Assembly: GCA_028095005.1 (NCBI GenBank)
Contig: CM051462.1
Location: 117,356,752 to 117,420,751, forward strand
Direction of reading: 5' to 3'
Source of the DNA: Rhynchospora pubera
Lineage: Eukaryota > Streptophyta > Magnoliopsida > Poales > Cyperaceae
Length of the DNA stretch: 64,000 nucleotides
In this document: piece after piece, positions 56,773-64,000 of the stretch
Position numbering within the stretch: the stretch's first letter is position 1
Layout of the letters: the number at the start of each line of letters is the position of its first letter
The notes under the pieces: model-generated
What the model saw: the letters and a program-made list of their open reading frames with translations, nothing else
What the model was told of the DNA's origin: nothing
Databases searched by the model: none
Program-made: the position numbers and the translations under genes

Positions 56773-59700
56773 GTGTGTAGGTTAACACTGGCTAGAGGAT
56801 CAAGAAACACCCAGCCCCAAATTCCACACGAATACAACCTAAGGGGTAAGGGAGACAACCCTCACGAAGCTTCTAGCTCAAGCACAACGCAAGCCGCTGC
56901 TCGCAAGGGGAAGAAGCAACAACAACCAGCACCGAATTCAGACCGAATTCCGCCCAATCCGGTCCGAATCGAGACTCAGCAAATTCCAGAGAGTCCAATT
57001 CGGTCCGAATTCCATCCTATTCGGACCGAATTCCTGCAGAATCTGCAGACGGGCGAAGGAACAAGCGTTCCAATGGCCGATCGAACTGATGAAGCTAGGC
57101 AACTTGAGGCTCTACGCCTTGAGTTAGAGGCCACACAGCAAAGGATTCTCCAAGAACGACTCGCCCTCGAGCAAGAGCGACTCGTCTTCGAGGAAGAGCG
57201 CAATGGAAATTTCAATGACGGCGGTAGCATCCATGGAGCACCGGTTAATCCCGACGAAGCTCAGGGGCCACACAAAACTCTCCGCGAACACTCTGCCCCT
57301 CGAGTCCAAGACGTGGATGGACCGATTGTGATTAGAGGAATCGCCGCAAACAACATGCAGATCAACCCTGCGCATGTCGCGCTCGTGCAACAAAACCAAT
57401 TTTATGGGGCTGACCAAGAGGACCCACATGCACATTTACAAGCTTTTCTTGATTGCACCAAATTGTTGAAATTCAACGGGGTTTCCCCGGATTCTATTAG
57501 ACTTCTCTTGTTTCATTTTTCTCTTAGGGATAAGGCAAAAAAATGGTACAATACACTGAAAAGAGGGTCAATAGATAGTTGGGAAGCTATGGCTAGTATT
57601 TTCCTTGAACGGTATTTTCCAGCAAAAAGAGCCTTTGAAATTAGGAGGGAAATCACAAATTTCAAACAAAGGGGTGATGAATCGTATAGGGAAGCTTGGG
57701 AAAGGTTTAGAGACCTAGAGAACTCTTGTCCTAACCATGGAATTCAGGATTGGTTGACCATCCATTCATTCTATAACGGTCTTTATGATGGTATTAAAGT
57801 GAATGTTGATGCTCTTTCAGGTGGAAGTTTCACGCAGCTCGATGCGGAGCAAGCACGTGCAGCCATTGAGAGATGTGCGCTGCACTACAATTGGCCGGCA
57901 CCTAACCCGTCGAGAGGCAATCCAATCCGACATGAGGTTAAGGAAGTACAAGACACTCGCGACAGAATCGCCTATCTCGAGGCCGAGCTTGCTAAGATGC
58001 AATCAATTAGTGGCACTCACTTGCTCTCGAAGGAGTGCGGAGTGTGTGGGGAGGAAGGGCACAAATCTCCAGATTGCCCTCTCCAGTACGGAGATCCCGC
58101 ACCAGAGGAAGTCAATTCCTTTGAGGACGTCCGTAACTGGTACCAAGTAGTTAGTGGGAATAATGAGACCGGTGGTAACCAAGGCAATTTTCAAAATCGC
58201 GGGTTTGTCCCGAGGAGAATATACAACAACCGTCCTGGAAACCCACCTCAACCGAATCAAAATCGAGGTCCCCTGCCCAACAACGATCGAGGGCAGAATT
58301 TTCAAAGAAAACCCTACGTTACACCTGAGCTCGAACACTTTGTTGAGACTCAAAACGCCTTAAATGAGAAGCTCCTTGATGGAATGGCCAAACTCCAAAA
58401 AGAGGCCGGAGCCGCCTCGCGAGTGGAAAAGATGATCGAGGGATTCTTTGCATCTCAAAACACTCGCGAACAAGGGAAGCTCCCAAGTCAACCCGAGCCA
58501 AACCCTCGCGCGGAGATCAACGCAGTGCACACGCTCAGGAGTGGCACCCAATACAAGGACCCACCTATGCCCAAAGAAGTCCAGCCGAAGGTCGCATCTG
58601 CAGCTGGACCTGAAGCGAATTCGGACCGAATCCCATCTAATTCGGTCCGAATTGGAGCGCAGCAAATTCCAGAACCTCTAATTCGGACCGAATCGGTGCC
58701 AATTCGGACCGAATTCGAAGGGGCCAAACGTACATCTGCCCCAAATCCACTGCTGAAGGCTCCCGATCAACGCATAAAGGCCCTATTTCCTCAAAGATTG
58801 GCCAAAGCAAAGGTAAACGAGCAGTTTAAAAGGTTCTTAGAGGTGATTAGGGGTTTGAGAATCACCATTCCTTTCACTGATGCAATTACTCAGATTCCCT
58901 CTTATGCCAAATTCTTAAAAGATCTGATTACTCACAAATTTCTTTTAGAAGAGTTCAAAAGTGCAGGGATTACAGAGCATTGCAACATGGTGATTCAAAA
59001 GAAGATGCCCGTCAAGATGGACGATCCGGGTAGATTCACCATACCGTGCACTATTGGTGGAGCTCAGATCAAAAGGGCCCTGTGTGACAATGGAGCAAGC
59101 GTGAGCTTGATGCCCAAATCTGTGTTCGACCGGATCGGCATCGGGAGATTGAAACCTTCAAACACCACTCTCAAACTCGCAGATTCGTCAATCCGACTGC
59201 CCATTGGTGAGATCGAGGACATCCCAGTCAAGCTCGGTAAATTCTTTGTACCTGGTGATTTTGTGATAATGGACATGGAGGAAGACGAGGATGTTCCCAT
59301 CATTTTGGGACGCCCCTTCCTTAGAACTGCAGGTATCTTGATGGACATAAGAGACGGGACTATTCTGGTGAGAGTCGGTGGTGAGCAATGGGAATACTCC
59401 ATCGACCAAGCTATGAAATGCTCAAACCAGCTCGAGTCTTGCTACCAAATCGATGTGGAGGAGATTCCGATCGAAAAGCGACTCGAAGACCGGTACCTTG
59501 ATGCTCTCACGACTTACCACGAGTTCCTCAGCGAAATACAGGAAGTAATAGCGGTGGAGGAATCGACGGGAGAGGCGACAGAAGAGCCAGAACCACAAAA
59601 CACCATCAATTCGGACCGAATTCCACCCAATTCGGACCGAATTGATGGCGCTGGAATTCCTGCAATTTTCTCATGTGAGAATTCGGACCGAATCCCTCCT

Positions 59701-62700
59701 GATTCGGACCGAATTCCAGCCCCTGGTCAGCCACCTCAAGTCGAATTAAAGCCCCTGCCCGACACTTTAAGGTATGAGTTTCTTGGACCAAATCAAACCT
59801 ACCCTGTTATTATTAACGCTGCTTTGGATGATGAGCAAACAGGGAAGCTCTTGGAGGAACTAAAAGCACATCGAAGGGCGATCGGATATTCGATTGGGGA
59901 CTTGAAAGGCATCCATCCATCCTTCTGCACACATCGCATCTTGATGGAAGACGACCACAAACCAACCATCGAGGCTCAAAGGAGGCTTAACCCCAACCTG
60001 AAAGAGGTTGTTAAAAAGGAGATTCTCAAGCTCCTCGATGCTGGAGTTATCTACCCGATCTCGGACAGCAAGTGGGTCAGCCCAGTCCATGTCGTTCCAA
60101 AGAAGGGCGGGACGACCGTGGTGAAAAATGAGAAAAACGAGCTGATCCAAACCCGAGTGGTGACGGGATGGCGCATGTGCATCGACTACCGTAAACTCAA
60201 TGCTGCCACTCGCAAGGATCATTTTCCCTTGCCATTCATCGACCAACTTCTCGAAAGACTTGCTTCTCACTCTTATTTTTGCTACCTAGATGGTTATTCT
60301 GGTTTCTTCCAAATACCCATCCACCCTGATGACCAAGAAAAGACCACATTCACTTGTCCATACGGTACATTTGCTTATAGGAGAATGCCTTTTGGACTGT
60401 GCAATGCACCAGCAACTTTCCAACGTGCCATGATGGCCATATTTTCTGATTTGATTGAAAATGTTATGGAGGTATTCATGGACGATTTTTCCGTCTATGG
60501 TACTTCGTTTGACGTTTGTTTGACTAACCTCTCTAAAGTTTTACAGCGTTGTGAAGAAGTCAATCTTGTCTTGAATTGGGAAAAATGCCATTTCATGGTA
60601 CAGACGGGAGTCGTGCTGGGACACGTGGTCACGGCAAACGGAATCGAGGTCGACAAAGCGAAAGTTCAAGTGATCGAGAAGCTCGGAATGCCATCCAACG
60701 TAAAGGACGTGCGAAGTTTCTTGGGACATGCCGGCTTCTACCGTCGCTTTATCAAAGATTTCTCAAAAATTGCTAAACCTCTCACTAATCTATTGATAAA
60801 AGATATCGATTTTGTTGTCAATGATGATTGTCTCCATGCTTTTCAGGAACTGAAGAAAGCTCTTATCACCGCACCAATTTTGCAACCTCCGGACTGGTCC
60901 ATGCCTTTTGAGCTCATGTGTGACGCCAGTGATTATGCGGTGGGAGCCGTTCTCGGTCAGAGGCGAGACAAGAAACCCGTGGCGATTTACTACGCGAGCA
61001 AGGTGCTCGACCCAGCTCAACTGAACTATACCACCACGGAGAAGGAGTTGCTTGCCATCGTCTTTGCCCTCGACAAATTCAGATCCTACCTTGTGGGATC
61101 AAAAGTGATAGTGTTCACAGACCATGCTGCAATCCGTTATCTTTTGGGCAAAAAGGATGCGAAACCGAGACTAATAAGGTGGATTCTACTCCTTCAAGAA
61201 TTTGACCTCGAAATAAGGGACAAAAAGGGCTCAGAAAACTCGGTGGCCGACCATTTGTCGCGATTACATGTTGAAAATAGCGAAGGGAAAGAGCTACCGA
61301 TCAACGAATCGTTCCCAGACGAACATCTGATGATGATTCATTGTAATTCGGACCGAATTCCCCCTAATTCGGACCGAATTGAAGCCTCTGGATTTTCAGA
61401 AATTTTCTCATGCCAGAATTCGGACCGAATTCCACCTAATTCGGACCGAATTCCTTCCTCTGGAGCTGCCGACAGGATTTCTCAGCCTGGAATTCGGACC
61501 GAATTCCAGCCAATTCGGTCCGAATTCAGGGCACCCTGGTACGCAGATTTGGCCAATTACTTGGCTAGCGGTGCGCTGCCTCCCGAAATGACTTACCAAC
61601 AAAGAAAGAAGCTCAAATCGGACTCCAAGTACTATTTTTGGGAGGAGCCCTACCTGTTCAAGTTGGGCATCGATGATGTCTACCGCAGATGCATTCCTTA
61701 CGAGGAAGTCCGACCCGTTCTCGCTCACTGCCATTCCTCAGCTTATGGAGGACATGCCTCTTTCTCCAAGACGGCCGCTAAGGTATTGCAATCTGGTCTC
61801 TACTGGCCCACTTTGTTTAAAGATGCTCGTTCCTTTGTTTTGTCTTGTGATCAGTGTCAAAGGACGGGGAACATATCCAAGCGAAGCGAGATGCCTCTCA
61901 ACCCGATTCAAGAGGTGGAAGTCTTTGACGTTTGGGGCGTCGACTTTATGGGACTCTTCCCTTCCTCCTACGGAAATGAGTACATCTTGGTGGCGGTGGA
62001 CTACGTATCCAAATGGGTCGAGGCGATCGCATGCAAGGCAGCCGACTCAAAAGCGGTAATCAAACTCTTTTCAAGGATAATTTTTCCTCGTTTTGGTGTC
62101 ACCAGGGCCGTGATAAGCGATGGAGGCAAGCACTTCATCAACCGTCAATTCGACAACCTCTTAAAGAGACACGGGGTCACGCACAAGGTGGCAACTCCCT
62201 ACCACCCGCAAACGAGCGGTCAAGTCGAAATTTCGAACCGTGAGATCAAGAGCATTCTCGAAAAGACGGTGACGCGAACACGAAAGGACTGGGCCATGAA
62301 GCTCGACGATGCACTTTGGGCATACAGAACCGCTTTCAAAACCCCGATCGGCATGAGCCCTTTCAAATTGGTATATGGCAAGCCCTGCCACTTACCGGTT
62401 GAGATCGAGCACAAAGCGCTTTGGGCGATCCGTACCCTCAATATGGACTTGCATGCAGCAGGCCAAAAGAGAATCCTGGACTTACATGAGCTAGATGAGG
62501 TACGTTTCCATTCCTATGAAAATGCAAAGTTGTATAAAGAAAAAACGAAGTTGTTGCATGATAGGAATATCTCAAGGCGGGAATTCAAGGAAGGCGATCT
62601 AGTGTTGCTATTCAATTCGAGACTCAAGCTCTTCCCTGGAAAGCTCAAATCAAGATGGTCCGGACCATTCCGAGTCGCGAAAGTTTATCCTTTTGGAGCG

Positions 62701-62826
62701 GTGGACATATGCGACAAGAATTGCGAACCTTTCAAGGTCAACGGACAGCGCCTGAAGCACTACATCGCCAATCACGAAATAGGAGAAGCAAGAGTCGTTT
62801 CGCTTCTCGATCCACCCGAATTTTGA
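56773..62826 (+). CDS. Athila-type gag-pol polyprotein
   Basis: One frame of 2017 codons without stops. Domains in order: retrotransposon gag (about residues 209-340), CCHC knuckle (C422 to C435), aspartic protease (CDNGAS, D772), reverse transcriptase (FMDDFSVYG, D1237/D1238), RNase H (from MCDASDYAVGAVLG, about 1385), integrase with an HHCC finger (H1654, H1661, C1692, C1695) and D1724, D1783, E1819 (D, D-35-E), then a GPF-type end. All key residues are present, so the enzymes look competent. The proteins copy element RNA and integrate the cDNA. Oddities: the stop-free frame reaches back to 56713 but has no ATG before codon 101 (57073). Four palindrome clusters lie in linkers at residues 55-87, 616-648, 946-981 and 1525-1585. 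Confidence 0.92.
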   Translation: MCRLTLARGSRNTQPQIPHEYNLRGKGDNPHEASSSSTTQAAARKGKKQQQPAPNSDRIPPNPVRIETQQIPESPIRSEFHPIRTEFLQNLQTGEGTSVPMADRTDEARQLEALRLELEATQQRILQERLALEQERLVFEEERNGNFNDGGSIHGAPVNPDEAQGPHKTLREHSAPRVQDVDGPIVIRGIAANNMQINPAHVALVQQNQFYGADQEDPHAHLQAFLDCTKLLKFNGVSPDSIRLLLFHFSLRDKAKKWYNTLKRGSIDSWEAMASIFLERYFPAKRAFEIRREITNFKQRGDESYREAWERFRDLENSCPNHGIQDWLTIHSFYNGLYDGIKVNVDALSGGSFTQLDAEQARAAIERCALHYNWPAPNPSRGNPIRHEVKEVQDTRDRIAYLEAELAKMQSISGTHLLSKECGVCGEEGHKSPDCPLQYGDPAPEEVNSFEDVRNWYQVVSGNNETGGNQGNFQNRGFVPRRIYNNRPGNPPQPNQNRGPLPNNDRGQNFQRKPYVTPELEHFVETQNALNEKLLDGMAKLQKEAGAASRVEKMIEGFFASQNTREQGKLPSQPEPNPRAEINAVHTLRSGTQYKDPPMPKEVQPKVASAAGPEANSDRIPSNSVRIGAQQIPEPLIRTESVPIRTEFEGAKRTSAPNPLLKAPDQRIKALFPQRLAKAKVNEQFKRFLEVIRGLRITIPFTDAITQIPSYAKFLKDLITHKFLLEEFKSAGITEHCNMVIQKKMPVKMDDPGRFTIPCTIGGAQIKRALCDNGASVSLMPKSVFDRIGIGRLKPSNTTLKLADSSIRLPIGEIEDIPVKLGKFFVPGDFVIMDMEEDEDVPIILGRPFLRTAGILMDIRDGTILVRVGGEQWEYSIDQAMKCSNQLESCYQIDVEEIPIEKRLEDRYLDALTTYHEFLSEIQEVIAVEESTGEATEEPEPQNTINSDRIPPNSDRIDGAGIPAIFSCENSDRIPPDSDRIPAPGQPPQVELKPLPDTLRYEFLGPNQTYPVIINAALDDEQTGKLLEELKAHRRAIGYSIGDLKGIHPSFCTHRILMEDDHKPTIEAQRRLNPNLKEVVKKEILKLLDAGVIYPISDSKWVSPVHVVPKKGGTTVVKNEKNELIQTRVVTGWRMCIDYRKLNAATRKDHFPLPFIDQLLERLASHSYFCYLDGYSGFFQIPIHPDDQEKTTFTCPYGTFAYRRMPFGLCNAPATFQRAMMAIFSDLIENVMEVFMDDFSVYGTSFDVCLTNLSKVLQRCEEVNLVLNWEKCHFMVQTGVVLGHVVTANGIEVDKAKVQVIEKLGMPSNVKDVRSFLGHAGFYRRFIKDFSKIAKPLTNLLIKDIDFVVNDDCLHAFQELKKALITAPILQPPDWSMPFELMCDASDYAVGAVLGQRRDKKPVAIYYASKVLDPAQLNYTTTEKELLAIVFALDKFRSYLVGSKVIVFTDHAAIRYLLGKKDAKPRLIRWILLLQEFDLEIRDKKGSENSVADHLSRLHVENSEGKELPINESFPDEHLMMIHCNSDRIPPNSDRIEASGFSEIFSCQNSDRIPPNSDRIPSSGAADRISQPGIRTEFQPIRSEFRAPWYADLANYLASGALPPEMTYQQRKKLKSDSKYYFWEEPYLFKLGIDDVYRRCIPYEEVRPVLAHCHSSAYGGHASFSKTAAKVLQSGLYWPTLFKDARSFVLSCDQCQRTGNISKRSEMPLNPIQEVEVFDVWGVDFMGLFPSSYGNEYILVAVDYVSKWVEAIACKAADSKAVIKLFSRIIFPRFGVTRAVISDGGKHFINRQFDNLLKRHGVTHKVATPYHPQTSGQVEISNREIKSILEKTVTRTRKDWAMKLDDALWAYRTAFKTPIGMSPFKLVYGKPCHLPVEIEHKALWAIRTLNMDLHAAGQKRILDLHELDEVRFHSYENAKLYKEKTKLLHDRNISRREFKEGDLVLLFNSRLKLFPGKLKSRWSGPFRVAKVYPFGAVDICDKNCEPFKVNGQRLKHYIANHEIGEARVVSLLDPPEF
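56935..57032. repeat. palindrome cluster 2 (gag N-terminus)
   Basis: Four copies at 56935, 56956, 56997 and 57018 (21, 41, 21 bp), three with one or more changes. The first pair is read NSDRI-PP-NPVRI. The second pair is read IRSEF-HP-IRTEF. Confidence 0.93.
58618..58715. repeat. palindrome cluster 3 (between gag and protease)
   Basis: Four copies at 58618, 58639, 58680 and 58701 (21, 41, 21 bp). The readings are NSDRI/NSVRI, then IRTES/IRTEF. The spacer CAGCAAATTCCAGA is shared with cluster 2. Confidence 0.95.
59608..59715. repeat. palindrome cluster 4 (between protease and reverse transcriptase)
   Basis: Four copies at 59608, 59629, 59680 and 59701 (21, 51, 21 bp), all read NSDRI or DSDRI because 51 is a multiple of three. 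Its spacer (CTGGAATTCCTGCAATTTTC) resembles that of cluster 5. Confidence 0.95.
61345..61526. repeat. palindrome cluster 5 (between RNase H and integrase)
   Basis: Six copies at 61345, 61366, 61417, 61438, 61491 and 61512 (21, 51, 21, 53, 21 bp). The first four are read NSDRI; the last two switch to IRTEF/IRSEF after the 53-bp spacer. Confidence 0.95.
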
Positions 62827-62866
62827 GTCGACTGAGGGTCAAGCTAATGACCTTAAAGAAGCGCTA

Positions 62867-62884
62867 CTTGGGAGGCAACCCAAG
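62867..62884 (+). promoter_or_regulatory. post-pol RNA stem-loop
   Basis: CTTGGG-AGGCAA-CCCAAG forms a perfect 6-bp stem with a 6-nt loop, 40 bases after the gag-pol stop. The GGGAGGCAACCCA core recurs in Athila elements at this place. Its role is not known to me. Confidence 0.6.
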
Positions 62885-63100
62885 ATTTTCTCTCACTTTC
62901 TCTCTCTTTGTTTTAATTTCATTATTTCAAATTACTTCGCATCTTAAATTATTTATTAGATTTCTCTAACGCTAACGTTTATTTCTTATTTATCTTTTTG
63001 CTCTAACGCTTAATATAGTACACTTATTTAGTTTGGGTTTCCTGCCAAGACATCCGAAACTAATGCCAATCTTATTTTCCGATTTTCAGAGAAGGGGGTG

Positions 63101-63136
63101 AATTCGGCCCGAATCCCATGGAATCCAGTCCGAATC
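63101..63136. repeat. palindrome cluster 6 (downstream of pol, decayed)
   Basis: Two diverged copies at 63101 (AATTCGGCCCGAATC) and 63122 (AATCCAGTCCGAATC), again 21 bp apart, in non-coding DNA. Confidence 0.8.
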
Positions 63137-63217
63137 GAAGTCTTGAATCTCAAATCTCGACAATTCCATTGAGGACAGCCCTAGAATACCATTGAGGACA
63201 ATGGAAAATTCAAGTTT

Positions 63218-63258
63218 GGGGGGGGGGGCCAACAACAAACAAAGGCAAGCCCAGGCCC

Positions 63259-63286
<28 letters not shown>
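63218..63286 (+). repeat. internal purine tract and poly-A run
   Basis: AAGTTT is followed by 11 G (63218-63228), then AACAACAAACAAAGGCAAG and a run of 28 A (63259-63286). The preceding ACCATTGAGGACA is partly duplicated (63168 and 63188). The G run resembles an extra, internal polypurine tract. The A run might derive from slippage. Confidence 0.6.
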
Positions 63287-63290
<4 letters not shown>

Positions 63291-63591
63291 GGATCCGACC
63301 CAGACCCCCGTTCCCCCCCTCTTTTCTCCCTTCGTCCCCTCCTTCTCTCCAATTCGACCGAACCCAACACAAACCAAAAACCCACTCCTCCTAAAACCCC
63401 TCTCTCTCGGCCGCCGCTCCTCCTAGCCGCGCCACCCCTACACCCACCCGCTCCGCTAGATCGGACCACCTTTCTCCTCTCCTCTTCACTCTCTCTCTCG
63501 TGGTACCCTTCACTCCCCCTATCTCTCTCTCTTTCAACCCTAACAAAGCCGACCCGCTTGACCCGTTTGCACCTCCCAACCTCAATACAAC

Positions 63592-64000
63592 ATGTCGGGC
63601 CGAGTCACCCGCGGTTCATCCGGCTCCGGGAAGGACAAAGGCAAGAGGAAACAAGCCCAGGGCGAGTCCTCCCGCCGCACCCCATCCAAGCAACCGAAAC
63701 CGCGACCCTCTCTCCAAGTCGATTACGACTCCGACCCGGAGGACGAGAACAGCCACTATGATCCAGAGGCACGTCCTCTCGAGCGGCAACTTGGCTTCTC
63801 CATACCCACCCGCCGCATGCTCCATTACCTCCAAGCTCTCCTTGACCGGGCCATTGAAAACACCCGTCTCGTCTGTCTCAACACCTTAGAGACATTGGGT
63901 GTGGCCGAAGACTTGGTGCAACTCACTGGCTCTATTGGCTTTAGCACAAAATTTTGGCACCACAATTTCCAAACCTATCGCCTTCCGACTCTTGAGTTCC
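63592..64000 (+). CDS. Athila third ORF (ORF1/env-position protein), partial
   Basis: The ATG at 63592 opens a frame that is still open at the window end (136 codons). It begins MSGRVTRGSSGSGKDKGKRK, a basic low-complexity head. A Pro/Arg-rich part and a folded-looking segment follow (LNTLETLGVAEDLVQLTGSI, about residues 99-118). Position and style match the ORF that Athila elements carry between pol and the 3' LTR (Athila ORF1 family). The function of that protein is unsettled. The C-terminal part is not in view. 62885-63217 between pol and the G run is otherwise non-coding. Confidence 0.65.
   Translation, partial: MSGRVTRGSSGSGKDKGKRKQAQGESSRRTPSKQPKPRPSLQVDYDSDPEDENSHYDPEARPLERQLGFSIPTRRMLHYLQALLDRAIENTRLVCLNTLETLGVAEDLVQLTGSIGFSTKFWHHNFQTYRLPTLEF

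Larger units (their letters stand above)
54398..64000 (+). mobile_element. Athila-type Ty3/gypsy retrotransposon (3' end outside window)
   Basis: Order: 5' LTR, PBS, gag-pol in one frame, a conserved post-pol stem-loop, and a third ORF. This order, the TGGCGCCGTTGCCGGGG PBS and the post-pol GGGAGGCAACCCA motif are typical of the Athila branch. The 3' LTR is beyond the window, so boundaries and LTR age cannot be judged. It is inserted in the copia-type LTR at 53033-54397. The intact pol frame suggests a young copy. Confidence 0.9.

Noticed and set aside
56976..62441. Many open frames on both strands inside gag-pol (for example 60270-59860 minus, 61673-62059 plus)
   Set aside because: They are shadows of the 2017-codon frame, with no domains of their own. 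Several are long only because the palindrome clusters read open in several frames.
55257..63136. CRISPR-like array interpretation of the regularly spaced 15-bp palindromes
   Set aside because: Copies are dispersed over 8 kb inside coding sequence of a plant retrotransposon; spacers are not unique protospacer-like units and no cas genes exist.
63086..63585. Minus-strand Gly/Arg-rich open frames (63086-63469, 63391-63585)
   Set aside because: Antisense of a CT-rich leader and homopolymers; composition artefacts.

Overview
This is plant nuclear DNA, from an angiosperm and probably a eudicot. It has long AT-rich non-coding stretches, GT-AG introns, one clear plant-specific transcription factor (a GRAS protein of the SCL32 type) and many plant transposon families. 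I recognise only two convincingly functional host genes: SCL32 (37924-39321, +), and a two-exon gene for a 98-residue protein (48824-49206, -) that I found by reading splice sites. There is also a degraded protein phosphatase 1 inhibitor-2 pseudogene (6540-7180, +). A possible spliced minus-strand locus (8629-10157) is weakly supported.

Layout. 1-5340: no recognisable gene, but a 37-bp tandem repeat (2310-2740), a ~60-bp AT-rich tandem repeat (3882-4172) and two back-to-back palindromic elements (4492-5070). 5340-12780: inhibitor-2 pseudogene region, bracketed by two inverted islands rich in CGTTTCG/CCGTTCCG. 13590-15024: internally deleted hAT element with an exact 8-bp target duplication. 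16841-17160 and 18676-18834: a MITE-like element and a tRNA-derived SINE.

19189-34252: a Mutator-like element (MULE-1) with ~190-bp terminal inverted repeats. It carries a broken mudrA-type transposase gene (+) and, convergent to it, a two-exon GRF-zinc-finger gene with a C-terminal membrane helix (-). A 9.66-kb Ty1/copia-type LTR element (20138-29795, TSD GGTCG) sits inside the transposase coding region.

35623-41250: a Tourist-type MITE, SCL32 and a perfect 21-bp hairpin. 41261-46137: a second MULE (MULE-2) with a perfect 9-bp TSD, ~200-bp TIRs built from palindromes, a broken plant-mobile-domain gene and an intact 302-codon ORF with two C2H2-like fingers. 46566-52601: MITEs, the 98-residue gene, a third CGTTTCG island, a long-TIR element and a LINE-like retroposon. 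53033-54397: part of a reversed copia-type LTR with a hAT element inside it. 54398-64000: an Athila-type Ty3/gypsy retrotransposon. It has a 5' LTR, a PBS, a 2017-codon gag-pol frame free of stops, and the start of a third ORF; its 3' end lies outside the window.

The most unusual signal is in the Athila element. A 15-bp palindrome (AATTCGGWCCGAATT) occurs about 24 times in six clusters, in pairs exactly 21 bp apart. One cluster lies in the LTR, four lie at domain junctions of the polyprotein and one lies downstream of pol. The two MULEs each carrying a non-transposase protein gene are the second most interesting feature.
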